From Elusimicrobia bacterium RIFOXYA2_FULL_47_53 (GTDB lineage Bacteria; Elusimicrobiota; Endomicrobiia; Endomicrobiales; XYA2-FULL-47-53): a stretch of DNA of 64,000 bases. Location: assembly GCA_001800315.1 (NCBI GenBank), contig MGVE01000008.1:124001-188000 (forward strand), written 5' to 3'. Positions 15,053 through 23,610 of this stretch are shown here, in pieces (positions within the stretch are counted from its first letter, which is position 1; every line of letters starts with the position of its first letter). The translations under genes and the position numbers were made by a program. Below the pieces are notes generated by a model. The model worked only from the letters and a program-made list of their open reading frames with translations, was not told the origin of the DNA and did not search any database.

Positions 15053-16262
15053 GAAAAGCCGGCTGAATAAGCTCAAAAGGTCCCGCCCTGAGTCTGCCGC
15101 GGCGGACAGAGGCGCTCGCTCTAAATCACAAAATCACAACAAGCTCTTCGTTCCTGCCTCCCTCGGGTCAATTAAACTTAAAACCGGTGCTCCTGTATTT
15201 GCCGCGGGCGCGGAACTCAAAAGCGCGTTCTGCATGGTTCGCGGCGGCAAAGCCTTTGTGTCTCCTGATTTCGGCGAACTAAAAACCTTTGACGCTTTGA
15301 AACTCTATAAACAAACCTTTGAGCAGTACCTTAAATACCTTAAGATAAACCCCGGGATAATAGCCTGCGACCTGCACCCGAACTATTCTTCAACACTATT
15401 TGCGGAAGCTTTGGTTTCCAAAAACAGGGATTTAAAACTCGTTAGAATTCAGCACCATCACGCCCATATAGCCTCCGTTATCGCCGAGCATCGCATTGAA
15501 GAACCCGTGCTCGGTTTTGCTTTTGACGGAATGGGGTTTGGCGTTGACGGCAATATCTGGGGCGGGGAATGTTTCCTTGCCAAAGACGGAAAGTTTTCAA
15601 GGCTGGCGCACTTTAAGTACATGCCCCAGCCGGGCGGCGATACCGCTACCCGCGAAGTCTGGCGGCTGGGCCTGTCGCTGCTAAAGCAGTCCGGAGTAAC
15701 AACTGTTCCGGAGCACATTAAAAAGCAGAGAAATTATAAAGAAGTTGAGGCTATGCTGGATAAAAACATCAACTCCCCTGTGACTTCAAGCGCCGGCAGG
15801 ATTTTTGACGCGGTTTCTGCTGTTCTGGGCCTCTGTCTTAACGCAAAATTTGAGGCTCAGGCGGCCATAAAACTGCAGGAGGCTGCGTTAGACATTAAAC
15901 TCAAAAAAGGGTATAATTTTACCGTAGATTATAAGCTCGTTCCCGCGATTGTTGATATCTCGCCCATGGCGCACGAGATAGTTACAGACCTGAACAAATC
16001 AACTGATACCGCGACGATAAGCGCGAAGTTTCATTATACGCTCGCGCTAATAATACTGGAACTGGCAAAACGATTCTGGAAAAAATATAAAATCCGACGC
16101 GTTGCCCTGAGCGGCGGGGTATTCCAGAACTCAAGGCTGCTGGCTGACTCAAAAGAACTGCTGAAAGAAAACGGATTTAATGTATATTCTAACGAGAAGG
16201 TGCCTGTTAACGACCTCGGAATAGCGCTGGGGCAGGCATACATAGCCGCGACAGAGCTGTGA
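15027..16262 (+). CDS. hypF: HypF C-terminal (Kae1-like carbamoyltransferase) domain protein
   Basis: Full HypF has about 750 residues: acylphosphatase, zinc-finger, YrdC-like and Kae1-like domains. This protein has 411 residues and holds only the last one. Kae1-like features include GAELKSAFCMVRGGKAF, ACDLHPNY, the metal-binding IQHHHAHIASVIAEH, FAFDGMGFGVDGNIWGGE and the C-terminal ALSGGVFQNSRLL. The first 50 residues are basic and low-complexity, and no acylphosphatase, CxxC zinc fingers or YrdC motif can be seen. It overlaps hypA by 26 bp. HypF normally makes the carbamoyl group for the cyanide ligands, so the missing steps must be supplied elsewhere or the gene is reduced. Truncated HypF copies are known beside complete ones in some bacteria. 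Confidence 0.88.
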   Translation: MSKALKGSKKSRLNKLKRSRPESAAADRGARSKSQNHNKLFVPASLGSIKLKTGAPVFAAGAELKSAFCMVRGGKAFVSPDFGELKTFDALKLYKQTFEQYLKYLKINPGIIACDLHPNYSSTLFAEALVSKNRDLKLVRIQHHHAHIASVIAEHRIEEPVLGFAFDGMGFGVDGNIWGGECFLAKDGKFSRLAHFKYMPQPGGDTATREVWRLGLSLLKQSGVTTVPEHIKKQRNYKEVEAMLDKNINSPVTSSAGRIFDAVSAVLGLCLNAKFEAQAAIKLQEAALDIKLKKGYNFTVDYKLVPAIVDISPMAHEIVTDLNKSTDTATISAKFHYTLALIILELAKRFWKKYKIRRVALSGGVFQNSRLLADSKELLKENGFNVYSNEKVPVNDLGIALGQAYIAATEL

Positions 16263-16298
16263 GCGGCCTATCCGATAAGTTTCAGCAATAAGCATATT

Positions 16299-16446
16299 GA
16301 CTCAATTGAAAAAGCCTTAATAGTGCCCTGTCATTGCGATCTCCCGAAGGGAGAGAAGCAATCTCGCCTTTCAGTCGGCAACGACGAGATTGCTTCGTCG
16401 TTGAACTCCTCGCAAAGACGACACGAAGAGGATTTTCAACCGACTC
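16299..16446. mobile_element. MITE-like element A
   Basis: This 148-bp non-coding segment starts GACTCAATTGAAAAAGCC and ends GGATTTTCAACCGACTC, which are imperfect inverted repeats. The 5-bp sequence ATATT flanks it on both sides (16294-16298 and 16447-16451), as expected of a target-site duplication. It contains a GTCATTGCGA...TCGCAAAGACGAC palindrome typical of dispersed bacterial repeats. The termini match those of element B at 36181-36345. Confidence 0.7.
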
Positions 16447-16480
16447 ATATTTCAAAAACAATATAATGAAAGAGGAAGCT

Positions 16481-16720
16481 ATGTGTCTTGCAATACCTGG
16501 TAAAATCCTTTCAATAGGAAAAGAAAAAAGAGCCGAGATAGATTTCGGAGGCGTTGTCCGTCCGGTGCAGATGGATCTGATGCCTGAGGCTAAAATCGGC
16601 GAATATGTTATTGTGCATGCCGGATTCGCAATACAAAAACTATCTAAAAAAGACGCCCTTGAAACTCTTAAGCTTATTCAGGAAGCCTACGGAGATGGTT
16701 TTGACGCTGAAAAAAAATAA
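16481..16720 (+). CDS. hypC: Hydrogenase maturation chaperone HypC
   Basis: HypC carries the Fe(CN)2CO group with HypD and binds the large-subunit precursor. The start at 16481 gives MCLAIPGKIL, which places the essential cysteine at position 2. An in-frame ATG five codons upstream would bury it and is rejected. The conserved histidine is in VIVHAGFAI. The length of 79 residues is typical. AGAGGAA lies about 5 bp before the chosen ATG. It is separated from the HypF-like gene by MITE-like element A. Confidence 0.94.
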   Translation: MCLAIPGKILSIGKEKRAEIDFGGVVRPVQMDLMPEAKIGEYVIVHAGFAIQKLSKKDALETLKLIQEAYGDGFDAEKK

Positions 16721-16726
16721 AACGCT

Positions 16727-17332
16727 ATGGACTGTGAGCTTATACCCCAAACTATATTTAGAAACCTGCCCACTCTTGAAACCAGCCGCCTGATCCTGCG
16801 TAAAATGACGCTTGATGACGCGGCCGATATGTTTGAATACGCCTCGGACCCAGCGGTTTCCAGGTACACGCTCTGGAACCCTCACAGAACAATAAAGGAT
16901 TCCGAGGAATTTCTTAAAGGTATAAGTTCAAGCTACGAGAAAGGGTTGATTGAAAACTGGGGAATTGCCCTTAAAGAAAACAACAAATTTATCGGCACCT
17001 GCGGTTATTTTTACTGGAACCAGGAATTCGCCAGAGCAGAGATACAGTACGCGATGAGCGGCAAATACTGGGGAAAAGGGCTTATGACCGAAGCCGTCTG
17101 CCGGGTTCTGGAATTTGGGTTTACCGAAATGAAACTGAACCGCGTGGAAGCCAGGTGCATGCTTGACAACATAGGCTCAGAACGCGTTATGCAGAAAAAC
17201 GGAATGAAGTTTGAAGGCATTGCGCGGCAGGCGATATTTGCCAAAGAGAAATATTTTGACCTCAAGGTTTACGCGATACTAAAAAGCGAGTTTAACGGGC
17301 AAGCCTGCCGGGATTCTGCAAACCGCGCGTGA
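16727..17332 (+). CDS. GNAT acetyltransferase, RimJ/RimL type
   Basis: The 201-residue protein has the opening typical of the family, LETSRLILRKMTLDDAADMFEYASDP, and an acetyl-CoA loop in YWGKGLMTEAVCRVLEFGF followed by NRVEARCMLDNIGSERVMQKNGM. It would acetylate an amino group, perhaps on a protein N terminus or a small molecule. The substrate is unknown. It starts 6 bp after hypC and probably shares its transcript, though nothing links it to hydrogenase maturation. Confidence 0.85.
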   Translation: MDCELIPQTIFRNLPTLETSRLILRKMTLDDAADMFEYASDPAVSRYTLWNPHRTIKDSEEFLKGISSSYEKGLIENWGIALKENNKFIGTCGYFYWNQEFARAEIQYAMSGKYWGKGLMTEAVCRVLEFGFTEMKLNRVEARCMLDNIGSERVMQKNGMKFEGIARQAIFAKEKYFDLKVYAILKSEFNGQACRDSANRA

Positions 17333-17371
17333 ACAGCCCCGCTGGCGGTGCGAGTACCGGCAACAAAACTT

Positions 17372-17947
17372 ATGATTAAAAAAATTTGCGTATACTGCGG
17401 TTCAAGCCCGGGGAATAAACCGGCTTACGCTTCAGCCGCCAGGGAACTGGGCGAGCTGATGGTGAAAAACAATATTGAGCTTGTTTACGGCGGCGGCAAC
17501 TCCGGCCTTATGGGCGTTATCGCCGATACGGTAATTGGACTTGGCGGAATAGCGACCGGCGTAATTCCGTCGGCATTCGTAAAACATGGGCTTTGCCACA
17601 GGTCGCTTACAAAACTCAATATCGTAAAGACCATGCATGAAAGAAAAGCCAAAATGTCGGCCCTTGCCGACGCTTTTATCGCGCTGCCGGGCGGTCTGGG
17701 CACCCTTGAAGAGATAACCGAAAGCCTCACCTGGTCCCAGCTTGGAATACACAGAAAACCCTGCGGCCTGCTGAACATCAGCGATTATTATTCAAAGCTT
17801 ATTAATTTTTTTGACCTCTCCGTCTCCGAGGGATTTTTTTCGCCCCTGCACCGTTCTCTTATCATCTCCGAGCAAAAACCCGGCAAACTTCTTGACGCTA
17901 TCATAGAATTCCGACCCGAAAAAAACATTGAAGACTGGAGCGAGTGA
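17372..17947 (+). CDS. LOG family protein (TIGR00730-type, nucleoside 5'-monophosphate phosphoribohydrolase-like)
   Basis: The family cleaves nucleoside monophosphates to base and ribose 5-phosphate; plant and some bacterial members act on cytokinin ribotides. The 191-residue protein starts best at the ATG at 17372 (MIKKICVYCGSSPG). An upstream ATG at 17348 gives a non-family N terminus. The motifs GGGNSGLMGVIAD and LPGGLGTLEEI are intact, together with the conserved arginine in HERKAKM. The real substrate in this organism is unknown. The stop is 4 bp before the preferred hypD start. Confidence 0.9.
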   Translation: MIKKICVYCGSSPGNKPAYASAARELGELMVKNNIELVYGGGNSGLMGVIADTVIGLGGIATGVIPSAFVKHGLCHRSLTKLNIVKTMHERKAKMSALADAFIALPGGLGTLEEITESLTWSQLGIHRKPCGLLNISDYYSKLINFFDLSVSEGFFSPLHRSLIISEQKPGKLLDAIIEFRPEKNIEDWSE

Positions 17948-17951
17948 GTTT

Positions 17952-18965
17952 ATGGATAAAACTATAAATCTTATGGAAGTCTGCGGAACCCACACCATGG
18001 CCATAGCCAGGCATGGCTTAAGGAAACTTTTTCCGAAGAATGTGAAAATGCTTTCCGGCCCCGGCTGTCCCGTCTGCGTGACCCCTATTGAAGATATTGA
18101 CAAAGCCATAGAAATAGGAAAAATCAGGAATGTGATACTTACGACCTTTGGCGACATGCTGCATGTGCCGGGCTCCCGTTCAAGCCTTGAGGCCGAGCGC
18201 GCCAAAGGCGCCGATATCAGAGTCGTCTACTCGCCCCATGACGCCCTTGATACCGCCATAGCCAACCCTGACAAAGAAGTGGTTTTCGTGGGCGTGGGGT
18301 TTGAGACTACCTCGCCCACTATAGCCGCCACGGTGCTTGCGGCGAAAAAACATAATGTAAAAAACTTCTCCGTGATCCCGATGTTTAAAACCGTGCCCAA
18401 AGCGCTTAAGGCCATCCTTGAAATCAAGGACAGGAAAATAGACGGCTTCCTTCTCCCGGGACATGTTTCAACTATAATCGGAGCCAAGCCCTACGCTTTT
18501 GTCGCGAAAAAATACGGAGTTCCCGGAGTGATAGGCGGCTTTGAACCCAAAGATATTCTGGATTCTGTCGCGATGCTTGTGGAAATGATTAAAAGCGGCA
18601 AACCGTCCATTAAGATACAGTACGCCAGATCCGTGACCGAAAACGGGAACAAAGCGGCTCAAGGTATCATGAAAAAAGTTTTCCGCGAGAGCGATGCCAA
18701 CTGGCGCGCCATCGGGCCCATTCCCGGGACCGGCTACGGCTTCAGCAAAAGCTTCGCGGCGTTTGACGCCTCCAGAAAATTCAAAGTTAAAACTCCTCCC
18801 GCCAGGGAACCGAAAGGCTGCGCCTGCGGGGAAATACTGCTGGGGCTAAAAACTCCGGCGCAATGCGTGCTTTTCGGCAAAGCCTGCAGTCCGGCGCACG
18901 CGGTGGGCCCCTGCATGGTCTCTTCCGAGGGCGCCTGCGCGGCCGCCTATAAATACGGCCTATAA
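17952..18965 (+). CDS. hypD: Hydrogenase maturation protein HypD
   Basis: HypD is the [4Fe-4S] scaffold on which the iron receives cyanide and CO ligands. Family cysteines appear in MEVCGTHTMAIARHG, LSGPGCPVCVTP and the C-terminal series CACGEIL, CVLFGKACSPAHAVGPCMVSSEGACAAAY. The ATG at 17952 (MDKTINLMEVCGTHT) gives 337 residues; an in-frame ATG at 17928 overlaps the LOG gene and is less likely. hypE follows 12 bp later. Confidence 0.95.
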   Translation: MDKTINLMEVCGTHTMAIARHGLRKLFPKNVKMLSGPGCPVCVTPIEDIDKAIEIGKIRNVILTTFGDMLHVPGSRSSLEAERAKGADIRVVYSPHDALDTAIANPDKEVVFVGVGFETTSPTIAATVLAAKKHNVKNFSVIPMFKTVPKALKAILEIKDRKIDGFLLPGHVSTIIGAKPYAFVAKKYGVPGVIGGFEPKDILDSVAMLVEMIKSGKPSIKIQYARSVTENGNKAAQGIMKKVFRESDANWRAIGPIPGTGYGFSKSFAAFDASRKFKVKTPPAREPKGCACGEILLGLKTPAQCVLFGKACSPAHAVGPCMVSSEGACAAAYKYGL

Positions 18966-18977
18966 GGGAAATATTCA

Positions 18978-19991
18978 ATGGAAAACAAAACGACAAAAAT
19001 ATTACTGGGTCACGGCTCAGGCGGCAGGATGACTCACGAGCTTATCGCGGCGGTTTTTAAAAAGAGATTCTCTAACCCGGTTTTAAACTCGCTTGATGAC
19101 GCAGCGGTTTTAACGCCAAAGCCGGGGCGGCTGGCCTTTACCACCGATTCTTTCGTGGTAAACCCGATTTTCTTTCCGGGCGGAGACATAGGCAAACTCG
19201 CGGTTTTCGGGACGGTAAACGATCTTGCCATGAAGGGCGCCAAACCTTTCGCTATATCCGTTGCCGCGATTATTGAGGAGGGGCTTGATATCTCTGTCCT
19301 TGAAAAAATAACCGACTCGGTGGCCGCGGCCGCCAGACAGGCGGGAGTACTGGTCGCGACCGGCGACACCAAAGTGGTTGAAAGAGGCAAAGCCGACAAA
19401 ATTTTCCTTACCACTTCAGGCGTGGGAATTGTGGAAAAAAATATTAATATTTCCGGAGCCGGCGCCAGGCCGGGCGACAGCGTGCTGATAAACGGAACTC
19501 TCGGCGATCACGGCATAGCCGTTTTGTCGGCGAGAAACGATTTTAAACTGCGCTCCGGCATAAAATCGGACTGCGCCGCGCTCAATCATCTGGTTTTAAA
19601 ACTTCTTTCTAAATGCCGCGATACGCATGTTTTAAGAGACCCCACCAGAGGCGGCCTCGCGACAACGCTTAACGAGATAGCCTCAAGCTCCGGCGTCGGA
19701 ATAATTCTTGACGAAAAAGACATACCGGTCAACGGAGCCATAAAAGCCGCCTGCGCCATACTCGGACTTGACCCGCTTTATGTGGCAAACGAGGGCAAAT
19801 TTACCGCCATCCTGCCCGCGAAGGACGCCGCGAAAGCAATAGCCGTAATGAGAGCCGATAAACTCGGCCGCGCTTCAAGAATAATAGGCAAAGTGGTAAA
19901 GTCTCCCAAAGGAGTCTGGCTTAACACCGTCTCCGGCGGTTTAAGGCCTATTGTAATGCTTGAGGGCGAACAGCTCCCGAGAATTTGCTGA
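18978..19991 (+). CDS. hypE: Hydrogenase maturation protein HypE
   Basis: HypE dehydrates the carbamoyl group on its C-terminal cysteine to make thiocyanate, the cyanide donor. The 337-residue protein has the PurM/ThiL-like fold motifs GHGSGGRMTHEL near the N terminus, LDDAAVL, and VLRDPTRGGLATTLNEIA. It ends in the diagnostic PRIC, with C337 as the last residue. Normal length and intact ending suggest a working enzyme, which makes the shortened HypF more puzzling. Confidence 0.96.
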   Translation: MENKTTKILLGHGSGGRMTHELIAAVFKKRFSNPVLNSLDDAAVLTPKPGRLAFTTDSFVVNPIFFPGGDIGKLAVFGTVNDLAMKGAKPFAISVAAIIEEGLDISVLEKITDSVAAAARQAGVLVATGDTKVVERGKADKIFLTTSGVGIVEKNINISGAGARPGDSVLINGTLGDHGIAVLSARNDFKLRSGIKSDCAALNHLVLKLLSKCRDTHVLRDPTRGGLATTLNEIASSSGVGIILDEKDIPVNGAIKAACAILGLDPLYVANEGKFTAILPAKDAAKAIAVMRADKLGRASRIIGKVVKSPKGVWLNTVSGGLRPIVMLEGEQLPRIC

Positions 19992-19996
19992 GAAAC

Positions 19997-20071
19997 CAGG
20001 GATAAGCGGTAAGTTGTAAGTGGTAAGTGAAGAGCAGTTCGCTTAGCGCTTACCCCGTATCCCTTAACACT
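19997..20071 (+). repeat. Dispersed intergenic repeat, copy 2
   Basis: AGGGATAAGCGGTAAG is mirrored by CTTACCCCGTATCCCT (14 of 16 bases), and the interior carries 7-bp GTAAGTG/GTAAGTT-type units. The right end (CTTACCCCGTATCCCTTAAC) matches the repeat at 4593-4654. The CTTACCCCG segment starts 36 bp before the next ATG, the same distance as at etfB. Confidence 0.65.
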
Positions 20072-20084
20072 GAATGGACAAAAC

Positions 20085-21059
20085 ATGAAGATTCTCATCA
20101 CCGGCGCCAACGGTTTTCTGGGAAGCCACCTTGCGGAAGACATGATCTCCGCGGGCCACCAGGTTTCCTGCCTGGTCAGAAAAACCAGCAACCTAAACTG
20201 GCTTAAAAACCTTCCCGTTAAATACTATTACGGAGATGTCTGCCACCCGGAATTGCTCAATGAGCCGGTAAGAGACGCCGAGGTTATCATTCACGCGGCG
20301 GGAATTGTCCGCGCCGTTCACTCCGAAAATTATTTTATCATTAACCGGGACGGCACCAGAAACCTTGTAAACGCCGTGGCAAACCACAATCCAAAACTTA
20401 AAAAATTTGTTTACATATCATCGCAGGCCGCGCTGGGCCCCGCGCCGAGCCTGGCTCAAAGGGACAGTTCCGGAGCGGAAAATCCCGTGTCGGATTACGG
20501 AAAAAGCAAGCTTGAGGGAGAAAAAGAACTTTTGCGCCTGCCGCCGGGTGTTCCCTATACGATACTCAGGCCCGCTTCGGTCTATGGACCCAGAGACAAA
20601 GACATTTTTATATTTTTCAGCCTGGTTAACTCCGGCTTTTTCCCAAAGCCCCTGAAAAAGCGCTTCATCCAGCTTGTTTTTGTAAAAGATATTTCCAAAG
20701 CCGCTCTGGGCTGCGTTGACAACCCGCTTTCAAACGGGAAGTCCTACTTCCTTGCCGAGGAAAGAGTTTTCAGCTGGGAGGATGTGGGCCGTACGATAGC
20801 CGCCTCGCTGTCAAAGAAAGCCCTGCCCCTGCCGCTTCCGGACTTTGTTTTCCGCGTAGTCTCTTTTTTAGCGGAAACATATTCAAAAATTAACGGCAAA
20901 GCCGCGGTGCTTAACAAACAGAAAATAACCGAAATGCTGCAGGACTACTGGGTCGCGGATTCTTCCCGTGCCGCCCGTGAACTCGGCGTGGGCTTTACAA
21001 AACTTGAAAATGGTGCTAAAATAACATTTTCCTGGTATAAAGAAAATCACTGGTTTTAA
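20085..21059 (+). CDS. NAD-dependent epimerase/dehydratase family protein, CerR-like candidate
   Basis: The 324-residue extended SDR has a GxxGxxG cofactor motif at G7-G13 (GANGFLGSHL), a DVCHPELL segment and the catalytic Y138-x3-K142 (DYGKSK). The C-terminal FSWEDVGRTIAASLSKK region is that of substrate-binding extended SDRs. It directly precedes a serine-palmitoyltransferase-like gene and a bCerS-like gene. In Caulobacter a homologous SDR (CerR) reduces 3-oxo-ceramide, so this is a good candidate for the reductase of a ceramide pathway. By sequence alone it could also be a sugar-nucleotide epimerase. Confidence 0.75.
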   Translation: MKILITGANGFLGSHLAEDMISAGHQVSCLVRKTSNLNWLKNLPVKYYYGDVCHPELLNEPVRDAEVIIHAAGIVRAVHSENYFIINRDGTRNLVNAVANHNPKLKKFVYISSQAALGPAPSLAQRDSSGAENPVSDYGKSKLEGEKELLRLPPGVPYTILRPASVYGPRDKDIFIFFSLVNSGFFPKPLKKRFIQLVFVKDISKAALGCVDNPLSNGKSYFLAEERVFSWEDVGRTIAASLSKKALPLPLPDFVFRVVSFLAETYSKINGKAAVLNKQKITEMLQDYWVADSSRAARELGVGFTKLENGAKITFSWYKENHWF

Positions 21060-21094
21060 AAAATCTATTAAAAAGCAATAGGAGAAACAGAGAA

Positions 21095-22405
21095 ATGCTT
21101 AACGATTTATTCGCAAAGTGCTCAAAATTCACAACAGCGCGAGAGATTATGTCAGTAGGTCTTTACCCATACTTTAAAAGAGGGGAATCAGCCCAGGGCC
21201 CGGAAGCCATTATTGAAGGCGAAAAGAAAATAGTGATCTGCTCCAATAATTACCTCGGACTTTCAATCCACCCTAAAGTTAAGGAAGCCAGCATTGACGC
21301 CATAAAAAAATACGGCACTTCCTGCACCGGTTCGCGGTTTTTAAACGGAACTCTGGACATACACGAAAAAGTTGAAAGAAAATACGCCCGCTTTATAGGA
21401 AAAGAAAGCGCGGTGCTTTTTACAACCGGCCATCACGCCAACCTCGGCGCCATTTCCACCCTTGTCGGTAAAAGCGACATCGTAATAACCGACAAACTTG
21501 ACCATGCTTCAATCATTGACGGCTGCCATCTGGCTCTGGGCGAGATGGTGCGTTTCCGCCATAACGACATGGGCGACCTGGAGCGCCAGCTCATTAAACA
21601 CCGTGACCAGGGCAAACTTATTGTGGTTGACGGAGTTTTCAGCATGGAAGGAGATATAACCAACCTTCCTGAAATAGTTAAGCTCGCTAAAACCTACGGA
21701 GCCAGGGTTATGGTGGATGATGCCCACGCTCTCGGCGTCATCGGCGAAAACGGCAGGGGCACGGCCTCCCACTTCGGACTGGAGACAGAAGTTGATGTCG
21801 TAATGGCTACAGCCTCAAAGTCTCTGGCTTCTATCGGCGGATTTATAGCCGGCCGCGAGGAAGTTATTCATTATGTAAAACACCTTTCAAGGTCGCTGAT
21901 ATTTACCGCGAGCCTTCCTCCCGCGTGCGTTGCCGCTATTGACGCATCCCTTGATATTCTTGATAAAGAACCTGAAAGAATAAAAAACCTGTGGGCCAAC
22001 ACCAATAAAATGAAAGAGGGTTTCCAGTCTCTCGGCTTTGACACGGGCACATCCAACTCCCCTATAATTCCCATTCTCGTGGGTGAAAATATGAAGGCCT
22101 TCCAGATGTGGAGAATGCTCTATGACGAAGGCGTATTTGCTTCGCCGGTAGTCAGCCCGGCCGTGCCGGAAGGCCAGGCCATAATCCGCACAAGCTACAC
22201 AGCCATTCACACCGATGAACAGCTGGATTTTGTGCTGGATATGTTTGAAAAAGTCGGCAAGAACTTAGGCATTATCCCCGGCGGAAGCCGCCGCCAGAAA
22301 ACATCCCTGAAAAAGAAAAACCGCTGGAAGTTCGGATTTTCAAAGGAACAGATGGCCAGCGCCACAAAAAGATGGATAAAAAACCTCTGGTCGTTTAACA
22401 ACTAA
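21095..22405 (+). CDS. Alpha-oxoamine synthase, serine palmitoyltransferase-like
   Basis: This 436-residue PLP enzyme condenses an amino acid with an acyl thioester. The PLP lysine is K242 (TASKSLASIGGF), with H137 in LDHAS, D208 and H211 in VDDAH. Among family members it reads most like bacterial serine palmitoyltransferase: GTSCTGSRFLNGT, TTGHHANLGAISTLVGK, VRFRHND, the block SLIFTASLPPACVAA, and the ending VLDMFEKVGKNLGII. 2-Amino-3-ketobutyrate CoA ligases differ in several of these blocks. The neighbours (CerR-like SDR before, bCerS-like acyltransferase after) support a role in sphingolipid synthesis. BioF or an unusual KBL remain alternatives. Confidence 0.82.
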   Translation: MLNDLFAKCSKFTTAREIMSVGLYPYFKRGESAQGPEAIIEGEKKIVICSNNYLGLSIHPKVKEASIDAIKKYGTSCTGSRFLNGTLDIHEKVERKYARFIGKESAVLFTTGHHANLGAISTLVGKSDIVITDKLDHASIIDGCHLALGEMVRFRHNDMGDLERQLIKHRDQGKLIVVDGVFSMEGDITNLPEIVKLAKTYGARVMVDDAHALGVIGENGRGTASHFGLETEVDVVMATASKSLASIGGFIAGREEVIHYVKHLSRSLIFTASLPPACVAAIDASLDILDKEPERIKNLWANTNKMKEGFQSLGFDTGTSNSPIIPILVGENMKAFQMWRMLYDEGVFASPVVSPAVPEGQAIIRTSYTAIHTDEQLDFVLDMFEKVGKNLGIIPGGSRRQKTSLKKKNRWKFGFSKEQMASATKRWIKNLWSFNN

Positions 22406-23521
22406 ATGAAAATAAAAAAGCTGGACCCCGTAAAAGGGTTAAAAGAGTTTATCAGGTTCCCGTGGTCAATCTATAAAAATGACCCCAACTGGGTTCCTCA
22501 GCTCATGTTTGACACAAAATTTATACTTACCGAAAACCCCTTCTGGGAACACGCCGAAAAAGAACTTTTCATGGCCTATGACGATTCCGGAAAAGCCATA
22601 GGAAGAATCGCGGCCATAATTGACAGGCACTTTATAAAATTTCACGAAGAGGAAGCCGGATTTTTCGGCTTCTTTGAATGTGTCAACGACCCCGCGGCGG
22701 CCAAGCTTCTGCTGGATACCGCCAAAGACTGGCTTAAAGCGAAGGGCATGAAAATCATGCGCGGCCCTATGAACCCGTCCACTAACGATGAGTGCGGTTT
22801 TCTCTGCGAAGGTTTTGACAGCCCCGCTCGGCTGATGATGCCTTACAACAGGCCCTATTACCTTGAACTCGCCGAAAAATCCGGTTTGACAAAAGCGAAG
22901 GAATTATACGCCTACGAGATGGATGTCTCCGCGGATCCCATGAAAAGGCTTGAGCGCATATCCGAGATAGCCATGAAAAAGAACCCGGGGCTTGTCGTGC
23001 GAAAATTAAATCCGCGGGATTTTGAAGGGGAAATAAAGAAAGCCGTGGAAATATACAACGCCGCGTGGGAAAAGAACTGGGGTTTTGTTCCGTGGACTGA
23101 AAAAGAGTTCTACACCATAGCCAAGAGAATGAAGGACCTGCTTTTATACGAGACAACCCTTCTGGCGGAGATAAACGGCAAACCCGCGGGAATGCTCATA
23201 GCGGTGCCGGATTACAATTTTGTCATGCAGAAAATGAACGGAAGAATGTTCCCGACGGGGATCTTTAAATTTCTCTATTATAAAAGTAAAATTGACGCGT
23301 TAAGGCTAATGATAATGGGCGTGGTAAAAGACTACAGGCAAAAAGGCATTGAGGGCATAATGTATTATCAGGCGCTCAAGAACTCCCTGCGCCTCGGCTA
23401 CAAAAAATGCGAATTTTCCTGGATCTTGGACGACAATAAAATGACCCAGCGCGCCGCCGAGATGATGGGCGGAAAACTTTATAAAAAATACAGGGTATAC
23501 GAGTGTAAAATACCGTCATAA
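22406..23521 (+). CDS. GNAT-fold acyltransferase-like protein, bacterial ceramide synthase (bCerS) candidate
   Basis: A 371-residue protein that begins directly after the stop of the SPT-like gene. The first 150 residues contain FPWSIYKNDPNWVPQL, GRIAAIIDRHF, GFFECVND and MRGPMNPSTNDECGF, marks of a large, poorly named bacterial family with a GNAT-like fold. The C-terminal third has IMGVVKDYRQKGIEGIMYYQAL, which resembles the acyl-CoA loop of GNAT enzymes. The bacterial ceramide synthase of Caulobacter belongs to the GNAT superfamily. From context I infer N-acylation of the SPT product, but the sequence itself does not prove this. Confidence 0.7.
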   Translation: MKIKKLDPVKGLKEFIRFPWSIYKNDPNWVPQLMFDTKFILTENPFWEHAEKELFMAYDDSGKAIGRIAAIIDRHFIKFHEEEAGFFGFFECVNDPAAAKLLLDTAKDWLKAKGMKIMRGPMNPSTNDECGFLCEGFDSPARLMMPYNRPYYLELAEKSGLTKAKELYAYEMDVSADPMKRLERISEIAMKKNPGLVVRKLNPRDFEGEIKKAVEIYNAAWEKNWGFVPWTEKEFYTIAKRMKDLLLYETTLLAEINGKPAGMLIAVPDYNFVMQKMNGRMFPTGIFKFLYYKSKIDALRLMIMGVVKDYRQKGIEGIMYYQALKNSLRLGYKKCEFSWILDDNKMTQRAAEMMGGKLYKKYRVYECKIPS

Positions 23522-23577
23522 GTCCTTCCGGCGGCGATTATTTGATCGCGGATACCCTGCGAACCGGATAAGACTTA
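23519..23577. repeat. Inverted-repeat structure after the ceramide-type genes
   Basis: TAAGTCCTTCCGG at 23519-23531 pairs with CCGGATAAGACTTA at 23564-23577 with one bulge, and the inner GCGAT...GATCGC can extend the fold. No T-tract follows. It may be a processing or RNA-stability structure, or another small repeat. Confidence 0.4.
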
Positions 23578-23610
23578 AGGCAGAGATTCATGTTTGGCAA
23601 GGAGGAAGTC

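Noticed and set aside
16325-16440. CRISPR-like or tRNA-like structure before hypC
   Set aside because: It is a single palindromic repeat unit without spacers, and no cloverleaf or anticodon arm can be drawn.
18180-19414. Long minus-strand frames over hypD and hypE
   Set aside because: They mirror the codon pattern of strong plus-strand genes and match no family.
21095-22405. 2-Amino-3-ketobutyrate CoA ligase (kbl) as the name for the PLP enzyme
   Set aside because: Several motif blocks follow serine palmitoyltransferase instead, and no threonine dehydrogenase is nearby. Kept as an alternative only.
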